Shown here: positions 17,202-23,909 of the stretch, piece after piece | Numbering within the stretch: the first letter of the stretch is position 1 | Layout: every line of letters starts with the position of its first letter | Origin: an uncultured Acidobacteriota bacterium | Lineage (GTDB): Bacteria; Acidobacteriota; Blastocatellia; Pyrinomonadales; Pyrinomonadaceae | Assembly (NCBI GenBank): GCA_937871585.1 | Contig: CALMPJ010000038.1 | Location: 1 to 64,000 of the forward strand | Length of the DNA: 64,000 nt | Direction: 5' to 3' | Program-made: the position numbers and the translations under genes | Notes under the pieces: model-generated | What the model saw: only the letters and a program-made list of their open reading frames with translations | The model's database searches: none | Told to the model about the DNA's origin: nothing

Positions 17202-17942
17202 CTATTCTATCTCGCTCTCGTCTATATCAAAGTTCGCATAAACCTTCTGGACGTCGTCGTTGTCGTCTAGGGCGTCGTAGAGTTTCATCATCGTCTTGGC
17301 GTCTTGGCCGGTGAGAGCGATGTAGTTCTGCGGAATTTGTGATATTTCGGCTGCTTGAGGCTCAATGCCTGCGGCCTTGATAGCGTCGTGGACGGCGTCA
17401 AAATTCTCGACGGCGGTCAGGATCTCGAAAACATCGCCTTCGTCCTGCATATCGTCGGCTCCGGCCTCGATAGCGATCTCGAAGAGTTCCTCTTCGCTCT
17501 TGGCGGCCTTATCGACAACAATGTAGCCCTTTTTGTCGAACATCCACGCGACCGAACCTGCCTCACCCATGTTGCCGCCGTTCTTTGAGAACAAATGGCG
17601 AATTTCGGCGACCGTGCGATTGCGATTATCGGTCATTGTTTCGACCAGAACAGCGACGCCGTTTGGACCGTAACCTTCGTAGGTGATCTCATCGTAATTG
17701 ACGCCCTCGAGTTCGCCGGTTCCGCGTTTGATCGCACGGTCGATCGTGTCGTTAGGCATATTCTGCCCTTTTGCGTCCGTTACAGCCTTGCGAAGCCGAG
17801 CGTTTGCATCGACATCGCCGCTGCCGCCGGTACGCGCCGCGACGGTGATCTCTTTGATCAGCTTGGTGAATATCTTGCCGCGTTTTGCGTCGAGTGCACC
17901 TTTCTTGTGCTTAATTGTGTGCCACTTACTGTGTCCTGACAT
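17202..17942 (-). CDS. yebC: YebC/PmpR-family regulatory protein (TACO1-like)
   Basis: A 246-residue member of the YebC/TACO1 family, standard length. It starts with the invariant [27 protein letters not shown], followed by [39 protein letters not shown] and the [19 protein letters not shown] block. YebC proteins have been described both as DNA-binding regulators and as translation factors that relieve ribosome stalling on proline runs. The gene reads toward the yggU end of the neighbouring cluster with a 60-base gap. The call is firm; the molecular role in this organism is not shown by sequence. Confidence 0.96.
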   Translation of the reverse strand: MSGHSKWHTIKHKKGALDAKRGKIFTKLIKEITVAARTGGSGDVDANARLRKAVTDAKGQNMPNDTIDRAIKRGTGELEGVNYDEITYEGYGPNGVAVLVETMTDNRNRTVAEIRHLFSKNGGNMGEAGSVAWMFDKKGYIVVDKAAKSEEELFEIAIEAGADDMQDEGDVFEILTAVENFDAVHDAIKAAGIEPQAAEISQIPQNYIALTGQDAKTMMKLYDALDDNDDVQKVYANFDIDESEIE

Positions 17943-18002
17943 AAGTTTCTAATCGAATTTGCAAATATATCACGCGCGGAAAGCCCTTTCAAAACGTGGA
18001 TT

Positions 18003-18230
18003 TTAGTCGTCTGCGATGCGGATGATCTTGGTCTTTGACGTTGCTCCGCTGACGATTTCGACAGATGACTTTGATACGCTAAAATGCTTTGCCAGTAGCT
18101 TCACAAGTTCTGCATTTGCAGCTCCATCGACGGGCGGAGCGGCGATGCGAACTTTGAGCACTCCATCGATCTCTCCCACGACCTCGCTCTTTGACGCACG
18201 CGGAACGACTCGGACGGTGATCGTTCTCAT
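18003..18230 (-). CDS. yggU: DUF167/YggU-family protein
   Basis: A 75-residue protein with the YggU signature: ITVRVVPRASKSEVVGE, then LKVRIAAPPVDGAANAELVK, LAKHFSVSKSSVEIVSG and KTKIIRI. The ATG at 18230 gives the normal family length; the frame is open further upstream but that part lies inside yggT. It overlaps the yggT stop by 4 bases (ATGA), so the two are translated together. The family has a small alpha/beta fold and no known biochemical role. Being next to yggT and yggS is the usual arrangement in bacteria. Confidence 0.92.
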   Translation of the reverse strand: MRTITVRVVPRASKSEVVGEIDGVLKVRIAAPPVDGAANAELVKLLAKHFSVSKSSVEIVSGATSKTKIIRIADD

Positions 18231-18826
18231 AACTGCCCGCGAACGAAGACGTTGAGCACGACCGACTGCAGCAGCGAAATTCCGATCAGCACCAGCATTG
18301 CGGAAATATCGAACATACCGATCGGCGGGATGAGTTTCTGAACGGGCCGCATTACCGGATCGGTTATTCGCACAATGAACGCGAGAAACGTCTTCTGTGT
18401 GAACACGAACCACGATGCGAGAAATCGAATAAAGATCGCAAGCACAAACAAGCTAAGCAGCCCGTACAAAACGAAACCGATGATAATGCTCGCGTTCCCG
18501 CGAACGACACCTGCCGTTAGGCCATCGATAACGAAGAATGTATTGCCCACGATCTGCGTGAAAAAGTATGTCAACACGAAACCGATGAACAACGTCAGCA
18601 ATGGCGCGAGTCGCGTATCGACGTTGTACATCGCGAAAAACCTTGACGCAGGATAGACCCAACGTTCGGTCAGTTTACGCACCTTAAATCCAAACCGACC
18701 TACTTTGCCAAACGGATTTGGGTCGCTGTAATTGAAGATCAGTCGCAGCAGTAAGATGCCGAGAAAGACGCCAAAAAGCGACCAAACGACGAGAAAGAAA
18801 ATTGGATATACGGTCGATGAAAGCAT
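18227..18826 (-). CDS. yggT: YggT-family membrane protein
   Basis: A 199-residue membrane protein with the YggT repeat twice: LILRLIFNYSDPNPFG after the first helix, and a second half with RFLASWFVFTQKTFLAFIVR, ITDPVMRPVQKLIPPIG and FDISAMLVLIGISLLQ, where DPVMRPVQKLIPP is the diagnostic motif. About five transmembrane segments are visible. The ATG at 18826 was chosen; a GTG at 18841 is in frame but lies inside a dispersed inverted repeat. Members have been linked to osmotic tolerance and cell division gene clusters. It is read after yggS. Confidence 0.9.
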   Translation of the reverse strand: MLSSTVYPIFFLVVWSLFGVFLGILLLRLIFNYSDPNPFGKVGRFGFKVRKLTERWVYPASRFFAMYNVDTRLAPLLTLFIGFVLTYFFTQIVGNTFFVIDGLTAGVVRGNASIIIGFVLYGLLSLFVLAIFIRFLASWFVFTQKTFLAFIVRITDPVMRPVQKLIPPIGMFDISAMLVLIGISLLQSVVLNVFVRGQL

Positions 18827-18836
18827 AAGAATATTA

Positions 18837-18914
18837 TCCACAGATGGACACGGATAAACACCAATATGAAAGAAATCGGAATGCCATCTGTGTCTATCTA
18901 TGTCTATCTGTGGA
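18837..18914. repeat. Dispersed palindromic element overlapping yggS end
   Basis: TCCACAGAT at 18837-18845 faces ATCTGTGGA at 18906-18914, with further near-complementary GGACACGGAT and ATGTCTAT-type segments inside, so the whole could fold into one long imperfect stem. The right arm supplies the last codons and the TAG stop of yggS (residues VHR). The left arm contains a GTG in frame with yggT. It resembles the elements at 7886-7937 and 23829-23902 in layout though not in exact sequence. Confidence 0.65.
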
Positions 18915-19614
18915 CATAATTTCTGTCGCCAAATAGAGCGGTTCCAACACGAACCACGGTCGCACCTTCTTCGATCGCGACCTCGAAATCATGACTCATT
19001 CCCATAGAAAGTTCGCCGCCAGGCAACAATTGGTCACGTATATCACGAAGCTTTCGAAAATACTGGCGCGTCTTTTCGGGATCGTCAGAATATGGCGGCA
19101 GCAGCATAAAACCTTGTAAACGCAGGTGTTTGCATGAACTGATGAAAAGAACAAGCTCGTCGAGTTTAGCTACGTCTGTTCCGGATTTTGTCGCCTCGCC
19201 GGAGAGATCGACCTGTATCAACACGCGTAATTCGGTTCGGCCTTCTTCGCCGCAGATTCTCTCAAGCCGCTGTGCAAGTTCAAGCGAATCAACGCTTTGT
19301 ATCACATCGAAAAGCTGCACGGCTTTTCGAGCTTTGTTCGATTGTAAATGCCCGATCAGGTGCCACTCCGCAGCATCGCGGCCAAGTTCAACGATCTTCG
19401 ATTCGGCTTCCTGAACCTTGTTCTCCCCAAAAATGTTCAGGCCAAAACCGATCGCTTCACGCAGCGTTGACGCCGGATGCGTTTTACTCACGGCAACCAG
19501 TCTTATGTCGCTCGGATCGCGCCCGCTTCGCTCGGCGGCACGTGCGATTTGCTCGCGAATTGAAGCAATTCGATCATTCAGAACTGATTCCACGTCTTCA
19601 ATTGTAACATTCAA
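18904..19614 (-). CDS. yggS: PLP homeostasis protein YggS (PROSC/PLPBP)
   Basis: A 236-residue single-domain pyridoxal phosphate-binding protein with the alanine-racemase-like TIM barrel. The PLP lysine sits in LVAVSKTHP (near residue 44), and FGENKVQEAESK, WHLIGHLQSNKARKAV, IQSVDSLELAQRL and LSMGMSHDFEVAIEEGATVVRVGTALFG follow in the usual order (shown in part). YggS stores and buffers PLP and affects amino acid balance rather than acting as an enzyme. The final three residues and stop codon come from a dispersed repeat, so the native C-terminus may have been slightly altered. Confidence 0.95.
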   Translation of the reverse strand: MNVTIEDVESVLNDRIASIREQIARAAERSGRDPSDIRLVAVSKTHPASTLREAIGFGLNIFGENKVQEAESKIVELGRDAAEWHLIGHLQSNKARKAVQLFDVIQSVDSLELAQRLERICGEEGRTELRVLIQVDLSGEATKSGTDVAKLDELVLFISSCKHLRLQGFMLLPPYSDDPEKTRQYFRKLRDIRDQLLPGGELSMGMSHDFEVAIEEGATVVRVGTALFGDRNYVHR

Positions 19615-19660
19615 GGAAAAGGCTTTCTTCGGTCGAAAGTGCTTAGTGCAAAATGATTAG

Positions 19661-19689
19661 TTGCGATTTTTCGACTGAATTAGTATTCT
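19661..19689 (+). promoter_or_regulatory. Probable sigma-70-type promoter of tRNA-Leu
   Basis: TTGCGA at 19661-19666 and TATTCT at 19684-19689 are separated by 17 bases and lie 20 bases before the tRNA 5' end. Both boxes are imperfect matches to TTGACA/TATAAT; the spacing and position support the call. Confidence 0.42.
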
Positions 19690-19709
19690 CAGTGTTCGCC
19701 CAATTATAC

Positions 19710-19796
19710 GCGGACGTGGCGGAACTGGTAGACGCGCAGGTCTCAGAAGCCTGTTCTCGCAAGAGAGTGGAAGTTCGATTCTTCTCGTCCGCACCA
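19710..19796 (+). tRNA. tRNA-Leu (anticodon CAG)
   Basis: An 87-base tRNA with encoded CCA. The acceptor stem is GCGGACG with CGTCCGC, the discriminator is A and CCA follows at 19794-19796. The anticodon loop is CTCAGAA, giving anticodon CAG, which reads CUG. A long variable arm (TTCTC/GAGAG around a GCAA loop) marks it as a class II tRNA, as expected for leucine. The T-loop reads TTCGATT. No integrase or att duplication is seen next to it. Confidence 0.95.
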
Positions 19797-19805
19797 AAGT
19801 CTTGG

Positions 19806-19837
19806 AGCCTGGCAATTCAATATTGACAGGCTTTTTT
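19806..19837 (+). terminator. Rho-independent terminator after tRNA-Leu
   Basis: AGCCTG and CAGGCT (19806-19811 and 19827-19832) form a stem that extends inward through CAAT/ATTG with one mismatch around a TCAAT loop, and is followed directly by five further T residues (19833-19837). Confidence 0.8.
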
Positions 19838-19852
19838 GCGTCGTTATTTCTA

Positions 19853-19881
19853 TTGACGCGCAGGATTCACAGGCGTAGTAT
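19853..19881 (+). promoter_or_regulatory. Probable sigma-70-type promoter of the nadM-nadV genes
   Basis: TTGACG at 19853-19858 and TAGTAT at 19876-19881 are spaced by 17 bases, 56 bases before the nadM start. It follows the tRNA terminator, so it likely drives the NAD salvage pair. Confidence 0.5.
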
Positions 19882-19937
19882 GTAGGTGTCGGCCAAGGAG
19901 GCTGGCATGAAACTAGAAACACAAGGAGTGTTACAAA

Positions 19938-21050
19938 ATGAACAAGTATCAGCTGGCCGTAGTGATCGGCCGGTTCCAGCCTTTTCACGTAATCCATCAA
20001 CAACTTATCGAGCGCGCGTTCGAATTTGGCGAATCCGTGATGGTCATCCTCGGATCGGCAATGAAAGCTCCGAATGTAAAGAATCCGTTCTCGCCGCAGA
20101 TGCGCGAACAGATGATCCGCTCGTGCTTTTCCGCCGAGCACAACGAACGACTTATCTTTCGCTCGGTGCGCGATCATCCGTACAACGAAAATAACTGGAT
20201 CTCAGAGGTTCAAAATGTCGTGCGAAATCAACAGGAGGAGATACTCGATGCTAGCGGTGTCGAGTTCGACCCTGTCCGCCACAACATTCTGCTCAGTCAG
20301 GTCCGCACGGCTCTCGTCGGACACTATAAAGACAGCAGCAGCTATTACCTTCGCGTTTTTCCACAGTGGACGTTCGAAGAAATTTCGACCGATCGAAAAC
20401 TATCTAATGAACTGAGTGCGACCGACATTCGCACCATGCTTTTTACGGGCGACGATCGGTGGAAAAAGCATGTACCGAGATCTGTCGTTAAGTTCGTCGG
20501 TGAATTCGCGGAAACGGACACATTTGCGGCTCTCGAAAAAGAGTTCGCATACGTTACCGATTACAAGGCGAAATCAAAATTCGTAGGTTTCAATTTTCCG
20601 GCGACGTTCGTCACAACCGACGCGGTTTGCGTCGCTCGCGGACACATTCTGCTCGTCCGACGTGGCCATCAACCAGGCCTTGGGCAACTTGCATTGCCCG
20701 GCGGTTTCGTGGCTCCGGGAATTCGTCTAAAGGAAAACTGCATCAAAGAGCTTCGCGAAGAAACATCGATCGGTGTGGATACTAACACGCTGCGACGTGC
20801 AGTCAAGGGTCACGAGGTCTTCGACGATCCGGACCGTTCACAAAGAGGCCGGACGATCACACACGCTTTCTACATCGAGCTTTATCCAAAGCTTGAAGAC
20901 GGCTTGCCGTTAGTAAAAGGCGGTGATGATGCGGATAAAGCGATGTGGCTCCCGATCTCAGCGCTAGGAACGATGGAAGACGAGTTTTTTGAGGATCATT
21001 ACGATATCATCCGGTACTTTCTCGACACACCTGCTCACAGGGATAACTAG
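19938..21050 (+). CDS. nadM: Bifunctional NMN adenylyltransferase / Nudix hydrolase (NadM-Nudix)
   Basis: A 370-residue two-domain enzyme. Residues 1-180 form a NadM-type nucleotidyltransferase: GRFQPFHVIHQQLI carries the HxxH-like ATP-binding turn and LSATDIRTML is the C-terminal ISSTKIR-like motif. It makes NAD from nicotinamide mononucleotide and ATP. Residues 205-365 form a Nudix hydrolase; the Nudix box is seen as GGFVAPGIRLKENCIKELRE followed by ETSIGV. In characterised relatives the Nudix part hydrolyses ADP-ribose. The start follows AAGGAG by 11 bases. It precedes nadV by 54 bases with a small hairpin between; together they turn nicotinamide into NAD in two steps. Confidence 0.94.
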   Translation: MNKYQLAVVIGRFQPFHVIHQQLIERAFEFGESVMVILGSAMKAPNVKNPFSPQMREQMIRSCFSAEHNERLIFRSVRDHPYNENNWISEVQNVVRNQQEEILDASGVEFDPVRHNILLSQVRTALVGHYKDSSSYYLRVFPQWTFEEISTDRKLSNELSATDIRTMLFTGDDRWKKHVPRSVVKFVGEFAETDTFAALEKEFAYVTDYKAKSKFVGFNFPATFVTTDAVCVARGHILLVRRGHQPGLGQLALPGGFVAPGIRLKENCIKELREETSIGVDTNTLRRAVKGHEVFDDPDRSQRGRTITHAFYIELYPKLEDGLPLVKGGDDADKAMWLPISALGTMEDEFFEDHYDIIRYFLDTPAHRDN

Positions 21051-21055
21051 AAAAC

Positions 21056-21074
21056 ACGCCTCAGGGAGAGGCGT
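21056..21074 (+). other. Intercistronic stem-loop between nadM and nadV
   Basis: ACGCCTC and GAGGCGT pair around an AGGGA loop. It is followed by only three T residues, so it may be an attenuator or an mRNA stability element rather than a full terminator. A new ribosome site (CGGAGTG) precedes nadV. Confidence 0.5.
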
Positions 21075-21104
21075 TTGAACAGAATTCACACGGAGTGAAA
21101 AACA

Positions 21105-22541
21105 ATGAAAAGAAATAGAATTCTTGATACGGACTCGTACAAGACGAGCCATTATTTGCAGTATCCGCCGAACACTCAGACCGTATTTTCCTATCTAGAA
21201 TCTCGCGGTTCCGAACGCGGATGGGACTCTTGCGTATTTTTCGGACTTCAATACATTCTGAAAGAGTATTTCGATGAGCCAATCAGCTACGACGAATTTT
21301 ACGAGGCAGCCGCGATCGTTCCGAAGCACGGCGTGCCGTTCAACGAAGCCGGTTGGAAACGGCTGATCGAGAAACATCGCGGACGGCTGCCATTACGAAT
21401 ACGAGCCGTACCTGAGGGAACGATACTACCGCTTCACAACGCGTTGATGACGGTCGAGAACACTGACCCCGAGTTCTTTTGGCTGACCAGCTATTTTGAA
21501 ACGCAGTTGATGCGACTTTGGTATCCGATCACAGTTGCCACACAGAGCTATCACCTAAAGCATTTAATATTCGATTACCTAGAAAAGACCGCAGACGACC
21601 CCAATAGCGAGATTAGCTTCAAGCTGCACGATTTCGGGGCACGCGGCGTATCGAGCTCGGAATCCGCCGCGATCGGCGGTGCCGCACACCTTGTAAATTT
21701 TCAAGGCACGGACACGATCGTTGCCTTGCGGCTGCTTCGCGACTATTACAATCACGAGATCTCGGCTTACTCGATACCTGCCGCCGAACATTCCACAATT
21801 ACTAGTTGGGGCCGCGAGAACGAAGTCGAAGCCTACCGCAATATGCTCAAGGCGTACGCAAAGCCCGGCAGTTTGATCGCCGTTGTTTCCGATTCGTGGG
21901 ATATATACAACGCGGTTGAGAATATTTGGGGCGAGACGCTTCGACAGGAAGTGATCGACTCGGGAGCTACGGTGGTGATTCGTCCCGATTCGGGCGAACC
22001 AGTCGAGGTTGTGTCCAAAGTGATGAATCTGCTTGCTGACAAGTTCGGTACCGAGACTAATTCAAAAGGTTTTAAGGTGCTCAACAATGTTCGAGTCATA
22101 CAAGGTGATGGTGTTAATCCAGACTCGATTGCTGCAATTTTGGCGCGGCTTACTGAGCAAGGGTTTTCCGCAACAAATATCGCATTTGGAATGGGCGGCG
22201 CATTGCTTCAGAAGGTCGATCGCGACACATTGAAGTTTGCATTCAAGTGTTCGGCTATACAGATCGGCGGTATCTGGCAAGACGTCCACAAGGATCCGGT
22301 TACCGACAGCGGAAAACGATCGAAACGTGGACGGCTAGATCTTATCAAGCATCGAAGTAGCGATGGAACCTCGTCCTACGAAACGATCCGTATTGACGAG
22401 GTCGGCCGTAATGACGAATCGCCTTCTTCGACCGCGATGCGAACTGTCTTTCAGGACGGAGAGATCTACGAACTCGCCGATGATTCGTTAGATGTTATCC
22501 GAAAAAGAGCGTCGGCTGACTTTGATGTCAGCGATTCCTGA
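21105..22541 (+). CDS. nadV: Nicotinamide phosphoribosyltransferase
   Basis: A 478-residue enzyme of the NAMPT/NadV type, which joins nicotinamide and PRPP to give nicotinamide mononucleotide. Family landmarks are LDTDSYKTSHYLQYPP at the N-terminus, KLHDFGARGVSSSESAAIGG, IPAAEHSTITSWG (with the catalytic histidine) and VVIRPDSGEPVEV, the PRPP/phosphate site. Length matches bacterial NadV and animal NAMPT. It lets the cell recycle nicotinamide without nicotinamidase, and its product is the substrate of the neighbouring NadM. Expression with nadM from one promoter is inferred from direction and spacing. Confidence 0.96.
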   Translation: MKRNRILDTDSYKTSHYLQYPPNTQTVFSYLESRGSERGWDSCVFFGLQYILKEYFDEPISYDEFYEAAAIVPKHGVPFNEAGWKRLIEKHRGRLPLRIRAVPEGTILPLHNALMTVENTDPEFFWLTSYFETQLMRLWYPITVATQSYHLKHLIFDYLEKTADDPNSEISFKLHDFGARGVSSSESAAIGGAAHLVNFQGTDTIVALRLLRDYYNHEISAYSIPAAEHSTITSWGRENEVEAYRNMLKAYAKPGSLIAVVSDSWDIYNAVENIWGETLRQEVIDSGATVVIRPDSGEPVEVVSKVMNLLADKFGTETNSKGFKVLNNVRVIQGDGVNPDSIAAILARLTEQGFSATNIAFGMGGALLQKVDRDTLKFAFKCSAIQIGGIWQDVHKDPVTDSGKRSKRGRLDLIKHRSSDGTSSYETIRIDEVGRNDESPSSTAMRTVFQDGEIYELADDSLDVIRKRASADFDVSDS

Positions 22542-22650
22542 CTCTTTTGCATTGACGCACGACGGACCAGCGTATTTGCCGTTTGAGTGCTTTTGCATTA
22601 GAGGTAACATTAAGTTTATGGTCTTGTGTGTTCGCTAAAAGGAGATTCTA

Positions 22651-23022
22651 ATGAAAAAGCTTTTCATCCCTATTTCGGTCTTTGTGTTTCTATTTCTCGG
22701 TGGTTTTGCGGCTGATTCTCGTGTTGCGGCGCAGGATGATGTCGCCGGCGGTTATGCCGATGCTTCGGTTCGCGACAAAGATGTGCGCAAGGCGGCGAAT
22801 TTTGCGGTGAAGCAGCGGTCGAAGATCGTTCGTCCCGATTACACGCTGGTTTCGATCCGCAAGGCTGAGCTTCAGGTTGTGGCAGGATTGAATTATCGCA
22901 TTTGCATGCGTGTCCGCGATGAGCGCGGAAGACTTTCGACGGTAACTGCAGTTGTTTACAAGAATCTGAGGAACAAGCTTTCGCTTTCACGTTGGCGATC
23001 GGGCGGCTGTCGAGAGATCTAA
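22651..23022 (+). CDS. Exported cystatin-like protein with QVVAG motif
   Basis: A 123-residue protein with a signal peptide (MKKLFIPISVFVFLFLGGFA, cleavage near AAQ-DD). The mature part follows the cystatin layout: an N-terminal glycine pair (VAGGYADAS), a long alpha-helix (RDKDVRKAANFAVKQRSK), then strand-loop-strand with LQVVAGLNYRICMRVRD, in which QVVAG is the papain-binding first hairpin of cystatins, and a final strand with a Trp (LSRWRSGGC) in the place of the second hairpin. Cystatins inhibit C1 cysteine proteases. The start follows AAAAGGAG. Whether the target is a foreign protease or one of its own cannot be told. Confidence 0.82.
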   Translation: MKKLFIPISVFVFLFLGGFAADSRVAAQDDVAGGYADASVRDKDVRKAANFAVKQRSKIVRPDYTLVSIRKAELQVVAGLNYRICMRVRDERGRLSTVTAVVYKNLRNKLSLSRWRSGGCREI

Positions 23023-23029
23023 GACTCAA

Positions 23030-23851
23030 ATGAAGATCTTGCCCGAAGAGATCGAGCTCTATCGCGACCGCAAATGGCGGCGTGAGGATAGCCTGAAGAT
23101 CGACACGGCCGAGCAGGCCGAGGCGATGATCGAGGAGCTAGGTTTTTGTCTCGGGCTGACGGACGTTCGCAAAAATATGCCGTCGCTCTACACCGCCGTC
23201 TGCGGACGCCGCGACGCGCACATGCCGCGAAACGTACAGAAAGACGAGGAAGCGAGCCGTGCTTGGGTCTTGAAGGACGAAGTGATGGCTCGCGGCAATG
23301 TCTATTACGCCAAGCTCATCAAGGGCAAATCATGGTTTCTCGCCCGCCGTATGATCCCTGTTTTCAATGCTTTATGGGGCTGCTCGAAAGCAGGCGAAAG
23401 CGGTGTGCTGTCGAAAAATGCACAGATCGTTCTGAAAGTTCTTCGCAAAGAATGGGAACTCGCGACATCTGATCTTCGCGAAATGTGCGGTTTCAAAGAT
23501 AAGAAGGACCTCACGAACGCCCTGGACGAACTCCAACGCCGTATGAAGGTTGTCCCGCAAGAGGCTCTCTACACACCAAAATTCACCTATGTCTGGACAC
23601 TCGCCGAATCGCGTTTTCCTGACGAGTTCAAGATCAAAATGAAACGCGAGGACGCGCTGCGCGAACTCGCAAGAACCTTTCTTACGATGAATGGTATGAC
23701 GCTACTAGGTGCTCTCTCTGGGCAGTTCGGCTTCTACCGCTGGGAATCCGGCAAGGCAAATCACGAGTTGGTTGATGAAGGATTCGCTGAAAGATTGGTT
23801 ACTGGGGTTTATAGTTTGAAAGAGAACTTAGCCGCAGGTGTACGCGGATGA
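23030..23851 (+). CDS. AlkZ-related protein (putative winged-helix DNA-repair-like family)
   Basis: A 273-residue protein. It is rich in helices and basic patches, with conserved-looking segments GFCLGLTDVRKNMPSLY, RAWVLKDEVMARGNVYYAK and a helix-turn-helix-like region around VLRKEWELATSDLREMCGFK followed by LTNALDELQRRMKV. This resembles the AlkZ-related group of winged-helix proteins, whose named relative AlkZ is a DNA glycosylase for interstrand crosslinks; the similarity is by eye and the catalytic residues of AlkZ cannot be confirmed. It starts 7 bases after the cystatin stop. The last codons overlap a dispersed palindrome. Confidence 0.48.
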   Translation: MKILPEEIELYRDRKWRREDSLKIDTAEQAEAMIEELGFCLGLTDVRKNMPSLYTAVCGRRDAHMPRNVQKDEEASRAWVLKDEVMARGNVYYAKLIKGKSWFLARRMIPVFNALWGCSKAGESGVLSKNAQIVLKVLRKEWELATSDLREMCGFKDKKDLTNALDELQRRMKVVPQEALYTPKFTYVWTLAESRFPDEFKIKMKREDALRELARTFLTMNGMTLLGALSGQFGFYRWESGKANHELVDEGFAERLVTGVYSLKENLAAGVRG

Positions 23852-23902
23852 AGCAGATCAGAATTTCTTCATATCAGCATCATCGGCATTGATCTGCGGC
23901 TA
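23829..23902. repeat. Dispersed palindromic element at the end of the AlkZ-related gene
   Basis: TAGCCGCAG at 23829-23837 faces CTGCGGCTA at 23894-23902, and a second pair, GCAGATCA (23853-23860) with TGATCTGC (23890-23897), gives alternative foldings. The left arm lies within the last codons of the upstream gene. The pattern resembles the palindromes at 7886 and 18837. Confidence 0.6.
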
Positions 23903-23909
23903 GTTATTC

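Noticed and set aside
21056-21074. Terminator separating nadM from nadV
   Set aside because: The stem is only 7 bp and is not followed by a proper T-run; the genes are functionally linked, so read-through is more likely.
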